Notes under the pieces: generated by a model
The model's database searches: none
Seen by the model: only the letters and a program-made list of their open reading frames with translations
Told to the model about the DNA's origin: nothing
Translations under genes and position numbers: made by a program
NCBI GenBank assembly: GCA_023393375.1
Contig: JAEWLI010000118.1
Coordinates: forward strand, 1 to 23,935
Length of the DNA stretch: 23,935 nucleotides
Source of the DNA: Bacteroidota bacterium
GTDB taxonomy: Bacteria > Bacteroidota > Bacteroidia > Cytophagales > Cyclobacteriaceae
Direction: 5' to 3'
Shown here: positions 1 through 7,336 of the stretch, in pieces
Layout: each line of letters starts with the position of its first letter
Position numbering within the stretch: the first letter of the stretch is position 1

Positions 1-62
1 ATATATTATTTCTAAAATATAAAAAGATTTGGTGATTATTCTAATCCGAAGGCAACTTTTTC

Positions 63-112
63 AAAAGTTTCGAACAGCTTTCCAAAAGTTTGAAACTTTT
101 GGAAAGATCAGC
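63..112. repeat. Palindromic intergenic repeat, copy 1
   Basis: This 50-base stretch recurs at 2337-2386 with a single difference (g at 77, a at 2351). Its core, 78-106, is a perfect inverted repeat with 14-base arms (CTTTCCAAAAGTTT) around one central base. A related half-element containing TTTCGAAC precedes the palindrome. The right edge of this copy covers the stop codon and part of the last codon of the SH3-domain gene, so the gene ends inside the repeat. No T-run follows the hairpin on either strand, so it does not look like an ordinary terminator. Confidence 0.8.
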
Positions 113-551
113 AATCTACTCCATAAGGCGTTTTACCATCAATTTTTATCACATATTTATCGTTTTCTAATTCATAGTGATGGTCAGATTTATTGAAATT
201 TCCACGTTTAATTTTAAAATTTATTTTTGAATCTGAAATAGTTAAGTACTTATCTTTGAATTCTCTTAGTCCTACTTTTTGCAATTTATTCATAGGTAAG
301 ACTCTACTTTTATGAATATATCCTTCCTGATATCCTTTTTCGACTTTATACATTAAATACCAGTCTCCTATAAGATCTTCTATCAGAAAAATTTCATTTT
401 TGAGTATTTGATCAACTATTTCATAACTACTTCCGGGGCCTTTTCGCATGTTGGTGTAACCATCAGGATCATTAATTATCGCCAAACTTTGAGAATAACC
501 AAAAATAGGCAACAACTGTAAGACACATATGAAAAGCAGTTTGCGAATCAT
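108..551 (-). CDS. Exported SH3-domain protein, probably 3'-truncated
   Basis: From the ATG at 551 the protein is 147 residues. It begins with a clean signal peptide (MIRKLLFICVLQLL, then a likely cut near GYSQ-S) and then a bacterial SH3 domain of about 65 residues with the typical NMRKGPGSSYEIV and DWYLMY segments and the GYIHKSR strand. An in-frame ATG at 608 would add 19 polar residues before the signal peptide, so I prefer 551. Periplasmic SH3 domains of this kind usually bind peptides or cell-wall material; the partner here is unknown. The C-terminus, IDGKTPYGVDC, resembles a motif (IDGK..WGTDG) that from memory lies well before the end in longer Bacteroidota SH3 proteins. The reading frame stops inside the repeat at 63-112, which suggests loss of the C-terminal part. 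Confidence 0.7.
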   Translation of the reverse strand: MIRKLLFICVLQLLPIFGYSQSLAIINDPDGYTNMRKGPGSSYEIVDQILKNEIFLIEDLIGDWYLMYKVEKGYQEGYIHKSRVLPMNKLQKVGLREFKDKYLTISDSKINFKIKRGNFNKSDHHYELENDKYVIKIDGKTPYGVDC

Positions 552-608
552 TCCACTTAAACTCCCAACTCCATTAATGGCTTTTTTTGTCATCGAATAG
601 TCATTCAT

Positions 609-634
609 TTTGTATCAATCATTTGTATCAATCA
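609..634. repeat. Tandem 13-bp repeat
   Basis: TTTGTATCAATCA occurs twice head to tail (609-621 and 622-634), immediately upstream of the longer possible start (608) of the minus-strand SH3 gene. It may be a slippage duplication; no function can be assigned. Confidence 0.7.
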
Positions 635-689
635 ATAATTGGCTATTTTAAATATATATATATCTTTAGCTGAAAGCTACCCTATGCCG

Positions 690-701
690 TCACAATTGTG
701 A
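690..701. promoter_or_regulatory. Perfect 12-bp palindrome between two genes
   Basis: TCACAATTGTGA is a perfect palindrome lying upstream of the SH3 gene and downstream of the serine hydrolase, both on the minus strand. It could be an operator for the SH3 gene. The same gap also holds small inverted repeats near 709-719 (TGGCTCACTGCCA) and 725-736. This is seen in sequence only; no regulator is identified. Confidence 0.25.
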
Positions 702-740
702 GGTACATGGCTCACTGCCATCTACCTATAATAGGAAACC

Positions 741-2126
741 TTATCTATTTAATCTTTTACCCAATATTTCTTGCCCTCCCTGAAATAGGGTCAGGCTTTG
801 AACACTATCTTCCTTAAGTTGGAAAGTGATCTTAGCCTCAACCACAGTAAGAAAAAATGCAGTATCGTTCTCGGGAAACATCTCAAACTTTTCTTGTCCC
901 GTTGCTTGCCCAAATAACTGTGTTCCTTCTTTGCTTATAATGATCTGGAATTGGGGAGTCAACTCGTAGGTGCCTACATACTTTTCAAGAGTAGAATCTG
1001 ATAGTTCAACTGCATCGCTTTTGTATTGCATCTCAGCTAATTGTGAGCCGGAGTCGAGTAAATGAAAGCCAATATCATCTGAACCTGTTGACGAGTTAGT
1101 GAGAAGCACCACACCTCTTCCTGTTTCCTTTACAAAACCGGCAAAAGCCCTATAGCCTCCAGTTCCACCATTATGCCAAATTACATCCCCCTGCATTCCT
1201 TTCTTGATATGCCACCCCATTCCTACCGACATCCCATTGGCTTTACTATGCCTGGGCTTATGAGACAATTCCATGGCTTCATATAATTCAGTATTTATAT
1301 ATCCCAGATTAGCAGAAATAAATTTGGCCATATCAGAAGATGAACTCCTGATCGCTCCGGCACCGGCTAAGGTTGGGATATCCCAATTTTCAACTACCTT
1401 GTCACCACTATGACCTAAGGCAAGATTTTCTTTCATACTCTCGGTAAATTCAATTCGGGTATTGTTCATTTCCAATGGCTCGGCAATGGTCTGTACCATC
1501 AGATCTTCATAGGTAGTATGCTTTTTCTTTGCAATGAGATGACCTAAAAGTCCCTGAGCTAAATTTGAATATTCGTATTCAGCACCTACTGCACGGACAG
1601 GTCGATAACTAGAGACGAACGCATACATCTGCTCCTCTGTGTAATCCGCATAGGGATTGTGGGGATTAGCAGGGGCGAAGTTATCAGGCAATCTTGGAAG
1701 ACCGGAAGTATGATCTGTTAGATGACCGAAGGTGATTTCGGTATCTCCCATGATGGGAATGCTAATGCTATCCGGTAGAAGAGTAGTTATATTATCATCG
1801 AGATTAATTTCTCCATTGACTACTTGATGTGCCAGTAACAACCCGGTAAAAACTTTGGAGATTGACCCAATTTCATAGATGGTATTTTCATCTACCGGCT
1901 TACCATTTTCGGTTGTGTTTCCAAAATTGAAATATTGAATGCCTGAGGAGTCTATGATAGCTAGTGCCATGCTGGGTGTGATACCTTCATTTATTCGTTT
2001 TTCTATAGTCTCTAATACTTCGGTGGACAGAGATTGGTTGTCGGTCTGTTGTGTATTTTCCTGACATTGAATAGCAGTACAAGCGATAAGGATAATGGTC
2101 AGGCTTTTGCGGTAGTTTTTCATCAA
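741..2126 (-). CDS. Serine hydrolase lipoprotein, class-C beta-lactamase/PBP fold
   Basis: This 461-residue protein belongs to the beta-lactamase-related serine hydrolase family (class C, AmpC/EstB/LACTB-like). The active-site set is complete: S88-I-S-K91 (SxxK, with the nucleophilic serine), Y186-S-N188 (YxN) and H318-N-G-G-T-G-G in place of the KTG box, as is common in esterase-type members. The N-terminus is a lipoprotein signal with lipobox L13-I-A-C16, so it is probably anchored in the cell envelope facing the periplasm. Residues about 370-461 form a C-terminal domain (from roughly EKYVGTYEL) like the lipocalin-type tails often fused to these enzymes. The substrate could be a peptide, an ester or a beta-lactam and cannot be read from sequence. 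It stands alone on the minus strand. Confidence 0.88.
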   Translation of the reverse strand: MMKNYRKSLTIILIACTAIQCQENTQQTDNQSLSTEVLETIEKRINEGITPSMALAIIDSSGIQYFNFGNTTENGKPVDENTIYEIGSISKVFTGLLLAHQVVNGEINLDDNITTLLPDSISIPIMGDTEITFGHLTDHTSGLPRLPDNFAPANPHNPYADYTEEQMYAFVSSYRPVRAVGAEYEYSNLAQGLLGHLIAKKKHTTYEDLMVQTIAEPLEMNNTRIEFTESMKENLALGHSGDKVVENWDIPTLAGAGAIRSSSSDMAKFISANLGYINTELYEAMELSHKPRHSKANGMSVGMGWHIKKGMQGDVIWHNGGTGGYRAFAGFVKETGRGVVLLTNSSTGSDDIGFHLLDSGSQLAEMQYKSDAVELSDSTLEKYVGTYELTPQFQIIISKEGTQLFGQATGQEKFEMFPENDTAFFLTVVEAKITFQLKEDSVQSLTLFQGGQEILGKRLNR

Positions 2127-2214
2127 TTAGTTATTTTATAAGGTGGTTCTCAAATTTGTCACATATTTAATAATATTGTTACGCTGGTTATTAGGTTGTT
2201 ATCAGTACTTTATC

Positions 2215-2334
2215 TTAAATGCCTATGTAATGATTGTGCAGCATGGGAATTCTAAGATACCAAATTATTCCAGAGCGTGCAATGGCCTCTTTGAGCTCAG
2301 GTACTGCATTATGTAAGGTTACAAAGTTCAAGGT
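2215..2334 (-). pseudogene. Possible remnant of an L-rhamnose/L-fucose mutarotase-type gene
   Basis: Read on the minus strand, this open stretch encodes 39 residues with no start codon, ending at a TAA (2215-2217). Its middle, LHNAVPELKEAIARSGI, resembles the conserved H-N-x-[VI]-W-P-E-L segment of the sugar mutarotase family (COG3254; E. coli RhaM has HNPIWPELEAVLKSHG). Here the tryptophan is missing, and the next part (WYLRIPMLHNH) loosely fits the following strand. The frame closes on the upstream side at a stop (2335-2337) that touches the edge of repeat copy 2, so the gene looks cut there. This identification is by eye and should be treated as tentative. Confidence 0.4.
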
Positions 2335-2336
2335 TT

Positions 2337-2386
2337 AAAAGTTTCGAACAACTTTCCAAAAGTTTGAAACTTTTGGAAAGATCAGC
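2337..2386. repeat. Palindromic intergenic repeat, copy 2
   Basis: This is the second copy of the 50-base element at 63-112, in the same orientation and with 49 of 50 positions identical. Its perfect palindrome spans 2352-2380. Sequence outside the 50 bases differs between the two copies, so the repeat boundaries are sharp. The copy directly abuts the putative mutarotase remnant. Confidence 0.8.
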
Positions 2387-2697
2387 TTCTCATGACTTTG
2401 ACGTCATCCCTGTGCAGACAGGTTGCAGTTTTCACACCCACACTCAAACCCAAATCCCTCCCAAATATACATATCATAAAAAATATTGATAGAAGATTTT
2501 CATCAATTTAACATCTTTCCGATTGGTAGCCGTATTTATTTAATATCAAGTATTCTTACAAGTCATGTATTCGGAATTGAAAGGAGCTGAAACAAAAGCA
2601 TGATTTGTCTGTTCCCTAAGCATTTGATGGGGCAAGGAACAAGAAGCAAGAACAAGGAAAATGGTAAAAAGAGGCAAGTAAATAAACCGAAGACTTT

Positions 2698-4074
2698 ATG
2701 AAACTCCAATTTTCACATCTCTTTTTTATTGATAAAAAGGTATTCCCGGAGCATAAACTCCAATTGCACGAAGCACATCATAAAAAAACAGCGTGGGTAT
2801 ATTTCGCAACTCTGGCACTGGGCTTTTGGCTCATTGCCAATCCGCTGACCTTTGAATATCAGCAAACTGCCATGTTATGGAGTGATTTGATTACCGGTTT
2901 GTTGGTCATCATTTTCAGTATCGTTGCACTGTCTCCCTATAGGCTTTGGGCACAATGGATATTGGTATTTTTAGGAATCTGGTTGTTTATTGCACCCATG
3001 GTCTTTTGGACTAAGGAAAGCAGTGCGTTGTTATTAGATTATCTTACAGGAACACTTCTCATTACATTCGGCCTCATTGTGCCCGGCCAGCCGGGTTTAA
3101 AATTGTATGAACAATCGGGTCCCAATGTACCTAAAGGATGGGATTATAATCCTTCTTCATGGAGTGAACGAGTACCTGTGATATTTTTATCCTGGGTAGG
3201 ATTTTTTGTGGCCCGGTACATGGGTGCTTTTCAACTTGAAATTATTGATACTGCCTGGGATCCGTTTTTTGGAAATGGTACAGAAAAAGTACTTACTTCA
3301 GATGTATCCCATGCTTTCCCCGTTTCCGATGCGCTATTAGGAGCATTTTCTTATTTATTTGATATTCTTTTCGCTTATGCCGGTAATTCTCACAGGTGGC
3401 GAACGATGCCGTGGGTGGTGATCTTATTCGGGATATTAATTATTCCCCTCGGTATTGTGAGTATTACCTTAATTATTCTTCAGCCACTGGCAGTAGGATT
3501 TTGGTGTACATTGTGTCTGGTAAGTGCCATGGTATCACTTATTATGATTCCTTTTGCGGTAGATGAAGTTTTAGCCACATTACAACTGATCAGATATGAA
3601 AAAAAAGAAAGAAATACTCCGTTTTGGACAGTCTTCTGGTTTGGTGGTACCATGGAAGGAAGTATGGAAAAAGATAAGGAACCTAATCGATTATTCCCGT
3701 ACACATTGAAAGGGAATAAAAAAGATATACTTTCCCGCCCATGGAATTTATTTCTTAGTTTATTGGTTGGCATGTGGGTCATGGCGTCTCCGGCTATTCT
3801 TGATTTTGAAGGCCCTTTTGCAGATCATAATAACGTTGCCGGAGCCCTCATTATCACATTTGGAATCATTGCCATGTCAGATGTTGCCCGGTCAGTTCGA
3901 TTGATGAATGTAATCGTAGGATTGTGGCTAATTGTAATTCCATGGACCTTAGATATAAACCATGATGTCTCATTTTGGAGCAGTATCCTATCAGGTGTAG
4001 CAATTATCTTTTTGAGCATTAGGAAAGGTATAATAGGAGAGAAAAGAGGTGGTTTTGAAAATCATGTAATTTGA
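2698..4074 (+). CDS. SPW repeat / VKOR-like / SPW repeat integral membrane protein
   Basis: This 458-residue polytopic membrane protein has three parts. Residues about 31-130 are hydrophobic and resemble SPW repeats (GFWLIANPLTF, GIWLFIAPMVFW). Residues about 145-300 look like a VKOR domain, with a loop segment DVSHAFPVSDALLG where VKOR proteins carry a conserved Ser and Gly, and a late helix bearing C270-T-L-C273, the VKOR-type redox motif. Residues about 345-450 form another SPW-like block (GMWVMASPAILDF, GLWLIVIPWTLD). VKOR domains pass electrons between quinones and disulfide-forming partners. These are the only two cysteines in the protein, so the loop cysteine pair of classical VKORs is absent. 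No partner thioredoxin-like gene is adjacent. The gene converges on the ATP-grasp gene with 36 bp between them. Confidence 0.75.
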   Translation: MKLQFSHLFFIDKKVFPEHKLQLHEAHHKKTAWVYFATLALGFWLIANPLTFEYQQTAMLWSDLITGLLVIIFSIVALSPYRLWAQWILVFLGIWLFIAPMVFWTKESSALLLDYLTGTLLITFGLIVPGQPGLKLYEQSGPNVPKGWDYNPSSWSERVPVIFLSWVGFFVARYMGAFQLEIIDTAWDPFFGNGTEKVLTSDVSHAFPVSDALLGAFSYLFDILFAYAGNSHRWRTMPWVVILFGILIIPLGIVSITLIILQPLAVGFWCTLCLVSAMVSLIMIPFAVDEVLATLQLIRYEKKERNTPFWTVFWFGGTMEGSMEKDKEPNRLFPYTLKGNKKDILSRPWNLFLSLLVGMWVMASPAILDFEGPFADHNNVAGALIITFGIIAMSDVARSVRLMNVIVGLWLIVIPWTLDINHDVSFWSSILSGVAIIFLSIRKGIIGEKRGGFENHVI

Positions 4075-4110
4075 TTGGGAGAAATATATCACGATCAACT
4101 ATCATCCGGT

Positions 4111-5334
4111 TTAAGTTTCTTCCAGCGACATGATTTGCGAATCGCTTGGTGATAAATTTTGATCGGGACTTACCACTCTTTCCCATTGACCGTTCCAAGC
4201 ATTTCCTATATAAAAAGCCTCTTTAAGCGGTATTTTCCGAACAATGCTTATCCAGAAAAACTCTATTAAGGTTAGGATTTGGGCAAAAAAGGGGAGTGGA
4301 TCTTTCCGATCAAAAATGATATCCTTTGATTGAAATACATTTTTTAAAAACTTAAATAATTTACCATTTAAAAATGATTTGAGGCCATGAATAGTAACCA
4401 ATGTGAGACCATTCATCTGATTTTTTTCAACTGATCCCTTTTTTATTGTTAAACTAATGCCCAAAAAGGCTTCGAGAAGTTGATCCTTTTGGTTGAAAAA
4501 ATGAATGCCGCTGGTCAATCGGGGATTGCAATCGATCAAATAAATATTCTTCATATCATCAATGATATAATCAAACCCAATTAGCCCCGAATAATCCATT
4601 GTATGGCAAATAGATTTAACGAATGCCTCTATTTTTTCATTGATGGTTTTAATCAAATAAATACCCGAGCCTTTGCCCAGATTGTAAGGATGTTCGTAAA
4701 CAACATGCGCTGTAACCCTCCCATTGTAGGCTATACTGAAACTGCTTATTTCTTTCCCTTTAATAATTTTCTGGGCCACACAAGGATATTTGAGTTTTTT
4801 TAATGTTTTATCAGTGGCAGAAATAAGCACTTTATCAGCAAACCGGGAATATATCGGTTTAAAAAGATAAGTTCCATCAAATTTCAGGGCATCCTCAATA
4901 GATTGAACAAGGAATGATTTTGGTACACAAATTTCATGGTCTTTCACAATTTCTATAAGGTCATATTTGTGATGAAGCGATTTGATTTTGTTGAAATCAT
5001 CTGATATTACCTGACAATATCTGCTCAATAGATCCTTATATTGAGCAATGTAAAAAATCTCCTCATTGGTAGGGATCAGTAAGTCGATTTCATTTTTTTG
5101 AATTATCTCTAAGAGGTAATTAACAAACTTTTCCGGATCATCAACAGGGGCAGGTGCACGAAAGTATTTCTCAATGGCATTTGAAAATCTTGAAAATGCA
5201 AATCTAAGATTGTCCATCAGAAAAACGGTATGGCCAGATTGCTTGAGTAACCTTGCTAAATCCATCGTCATGGGATTTCTGGCTCCTGTCAAAAGTATTT
5301 TTTTGGGTGTTGTATCATTAAATAGCTTCATCAA
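4111..5334 (-). CDS. ATP-grasp superfamily enzyme, substrate unknown
   Basis: This 407-residue protein has an N-terminal nucleotide/PreATP-grasp-like fold (ILLTGARNPMTMDLARLL, 13-30) followed by an ATP-grasp core. Visible landmarks are K159 in YLFKPIYSRF, an ATP-binding strand QKIIKGKEIS (188-197), GFDYIID (253-259) and the metal-binding strand D268-C-N-P-R272. ATP-grasp enzymes join a carboxylate, activated as an acyl-phosphate, to an amine or thiol. The closest general similarity is to carbamoyl-phosphate-synthase-like ligases, but nothing specifies the substrate. The last ~90 residues are basic and partly hydrophobic, possibly membrane-touching. A start at the second Met (5331) is equally possible. 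It is divergent from the small HMA-like gene and forms no operon, so the pathway cannot be inferred from neighbours. Confidence 0.75.
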   Translation of the reverse strand: MMKLFNDTTPKKILLTGARNPMTMDLARLLKQSGHTVFLMDNLRFAFSRFSNAIEKYFRAPAPVDDPEKFVNYLLEIIQKNEIDLLIPTNEEIFYIAQYKDLLSRYCQVISDDFNKIKSLHHKYDLIEIVKDHEICVPKSFLVQSIEDALKFDGTYLFKPIYSRFADKVLISATDKTLKKLKYPCVAQKIIKGKEISSFSIAYNGRVTAHVVYEHPYNLGKGSGIYLIKTINEKIEAFVKSICHTMDYSGLIGFDYIIDDMKNIYLIDCNPRLTSGIHFFNQKDQLLEAFLGISLTIKKGSVEKNQMNGLTLVTIHGLKSFLNGKLFKFLKNVFQSKDIIFDRKDPLPFFAQILTLIEFFWISIVRKIPLKEAFYIGNAWNGQWERVVSPDQNLSPSDSQIMSLEET

Positions 5335-5487
5335 ATGAATTAACCAGTGAGTATGCCAATGGTTTTAAATCCGCAATTGCTTCATTATCAATGTATGGCT
5401 ATTTCCCTTGTAGATTCAATTTATACAACATTATTAACCTTTTGATATTTGACAAGTTCATTTTATATAAACCAAAAGGAATTCAAA

Positions 5488-5727
5488 ATGAAAATTTTTA
5501 AGTTTAAAACCAATATAGAAGGAGATGGAGGCATAAGGGAGGTTTCGCCGTTGCTAAATGAGGAAAAATCCATATCCCAATGGAATATCGATCAGGAGAG
5601 AAGAGACCATTTGCTGAGTGTATCAGGCGAGGAACTCAATCCGCAAATCGTAAAAGATCTTGTGGGAAAAGCTGGTTATGAGGCTGAATTAGTCAGGGTA
5701 TTGGCCATAGGTGGAGAAGATGTGTAA
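5488..5727 (+). CDS. Small HMA-fold protein lacking the metal-binding CxxC
   Basis: From the ATG at 5488, which is preceded by AAAGGA at suitable spacing, the product is 79 residues. An in-frame ATG at 5449 would add 13 residues but lacks such a site. The pattern KFKTNI....I..V.PLLN....I..WNID......L.V...E and the closing KAGYEAE match the small HMA copper-chaperone-like proteins of Bacteroidota. Those usually have C-x-x-C right after TNI; here the segment reads TNIEGDGGIREV, with glycine at both cysteine positions and no cysteine anywhere in the protein. A cytosolic chaperone role by Cys ligation is therefore excluded. It may have been repurposed for protein or ligand binding. Confidence 0.7.
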   Translation: MKIFKFKTNIEGDGGIREVSPLLNEEKSISQWNIDQERRDHLLSVSGEELNPQIVKDLVGKAGYEAELVRVLAIGGEDV

Positions 5728-5790
5728 CATTACCTCCAATTATGTAATCCATGGGTGAAATTTAATTCATGTTTAAATTTAATCAGTTGA

Positions 5791-7158
5791 TTATTCCCTT
5801 TCACAACCAAGATCATGGGATTTGATCCTATGTTCTTGTGCCTTCTGTTGATCTCCTGTAGCTGAAAGTTTGCTCAATGTAGAATAGATTTCGCAATCAT
5901 CGGGATATAAACTTATGGAAACAGTATAATCCCTGATAGCCAGATCAGGTCTTTTGGTTTTTTCATAGATACTGGCCCTGAGATCATAAAATCCTGCATT
6001 TGTGGGTGCCAATGTCAAGGCTTTATTACAATATTGTTCAGCATGCGCATATTGGCCCAGTTTGTCAGTTGTTTTAGCCAGGTTAAAAATGATATCTACA
6101 TCCGTACTATCAATCTGGTACGATTTTAACAGATCCTTCAACGCCAATTCATAATCCTTGCTATTATAGTAAGCAATAGCCCTGTTAAAATAGGGTATAT
6201 AATTAGTACTGTCATTATAACCCAGATGCCTGGTATGATACTCGATTGCTTTAGGGTAATCCCCCATTGCTTCATAGGCATTGCCTAAGTAGCTCATTAC
6301 CTGACCCTCTGAATAGCCAAGTGCAACTGATGTTTCCATCCAGGTTGAGGCTTCGGGATATTTGTTTTGCATGTAAAGGGCATAACCTATGTTATAGGCA
6401 TATGTACCAACAGTGGTATCGCAATGATAGGCATTTAGAAATGATTCCATAGCCTGTTCCATGTCTCCCCCTTGATCAAAGATCAGACCTTGCAGATTGT
6501 GTGCCGCACAATAGTCGGGTTTTAATTCAATCGATTTTTCCACATCTGTCAGAGCACCATTCAGATCGTTTAACTGGAATTTGGCATAAGCCATATTGTA
6601 CCATGGGCGAAAAAAGTCAGGATTGATATCAATACTATAAAGGAAGTCACTGATTGCCCTATAATAGTCTTCCTCCATATAATAAGCTACACCCCTGGAA
6701 TTAAAATATTGATAATTGTTGCTTTTTAAAGCAATAGCCTGAGAATAGTATTGTATAGCAAGGTCATATTCCCCATCAGCATATGCTTGTTCCGCCTGCT
6801 TGAAAAAACTTTCCGTATCACCCATTTTCCCTTTTGCTTCTCCTATAAAGATGTCCATATAGTGGTTACAGCTATTTACCAATAATTTACCGAGTTCAAT
6901 CCCGAAATCAAATGCTTTATTGTTATTCTCGATATCGAAAAAATCTTCTCCGAAGGTTTTCCGCAATTGTTTTTCATGTGTTATTGCCAACTCTCCCACA
7001 CATTCTGTAAATACTTGTTTGGCATCTATTACCAGTGATTGTTTTTTCTTTTCAGCGATACAATCACAGGTTTCTTGTGAAAAGGTTTTCATAATCTTCT
7101 GTGCCTCAACCCATGAAGTCAAACATAGCGACAGTAACAATATACAGTAGAATTTCAT
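5791..7158 (-). CDS. Exported TPR-repeat protein
   Basis: This 455-residue protein begins with a signal peptide (residues 1-19, cut after WVEA). A short Cys-containing helical domain (about 25-110, with CDC, ECVGEL and NSCNHY) follows. Then come about nine to ten tetratricopeptide repeats from about residue 115 to the end, seen as recurring AxxxGxYxxAIxxYxxAIxL units (for example AYADGEYDLAIQYYSQAI). TPR solenoids bind partner proteins; in Bacteroidota such exported proteins often serve in envelope assembly or signalling, but no specific role can be read here. It has its own Bacteroidota-type promoter candidate just upstream (7178-7211). The nearest same-strand gene upstream starts at 8473 and is separated by 178 bp, so it is probably a single-gene unit. 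Confidence 0.85.
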   Translation of the reverse strand: MKFYCILLLSLCLTSWVEAQKIMKTFSQETCDCIAEKKKQSLVIDAKQVFTECVGELAITHEKQLRKTFGEDFFDIENNNKAFDFGIELGKLLVNSCNHYMDIFIGEAKGKMGDTESFFKQAEQAYADGEYDLAIQYYSQAIALKSNNYQYFNSRGVAYYMEEDYYRAISDFLYSIDINPDFFRPWYNMAYAKFQLNDLNGALTDVEKSIELKPDYCAAHNLQGLIFDQGGDMEQAMESFLNAYHCDTTVGTYAYNIGYALYMQNKYPEASTWMETSVALGYSEGQVMSYLGNAYEAMGDYPKAIEYHTRHLGYNDSTNYIPYFNRAIAYYNSKDYELALKDLLKSYQIDSTDVDIIFNLAKTTDKLGQYAHAEQYCNKALTLAPTNAGFYDLRASIYEKTKRPDLAIRDYTVSISLYPDDCEIYSTLSKLSATGDQQKAQEHRIKSHDLGCERE

Positions 7159-7177
7159 ATGTTGTGGTGTTATTATT

Positions 7178-7211
7178 CAAAATTAAACCTTTTGGATCAA
7201 AGGAATGGCAA
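7178..7211 (-). promoter_or_regulatory. Candidate Bacteroidota promoter for the TPR gene
   Basis: On the minus strand TTG (7209-7211) is followed after 23 bases by TAATTTTG (7178-7185), a perfect match to the TAnnTTTG -7 box. The spacing is at the upper end of the known range for this phylum. Transcription would start about 15 bases before the ATG. Confidence 0.4.
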
Positions 7212-7336
7212 TTTAACCATTATTTGAATAAAATCAAATTGCTGACGGTGTGGGTATAGGTAATATATTATAAGAATTGGTGAATTATTTAGGGTAATTC
7301 TTTCAATTCAAAAATAAAATTAGATCTATCACATAG

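Larger units (their letters stand above)
2127..2697. other. 571-bp gap with gene remnant, repeat copy 2 and small palindromes
   Basis: No intact gene is seen here. The gap holds a probable mutarotase remnant (2215-2334) and repeat copy 2 (2337-2386), then an 8-base palindrome TGACGTCA (2399-2406) and a small hairpin CCTGT-GCAG-ACAGG (2409-2422). A purine-rich stretch (about 2631-2672, repeated AAGAA/CAAGG units) precedes the SPW-VKOR gene. The promoters of the divergent flanking genes must lie here, but no convincing TTG-TAnnTTTG pair was found. Confidence 0.6.

Noticed and set aside
3480..3782. 100-codon minus-strand frame within the SPW-VKOR gene
   Set aside because: It overlaps the sequence encoding the CxxC helix of a real membrane protein and shows no protein-like pattern.
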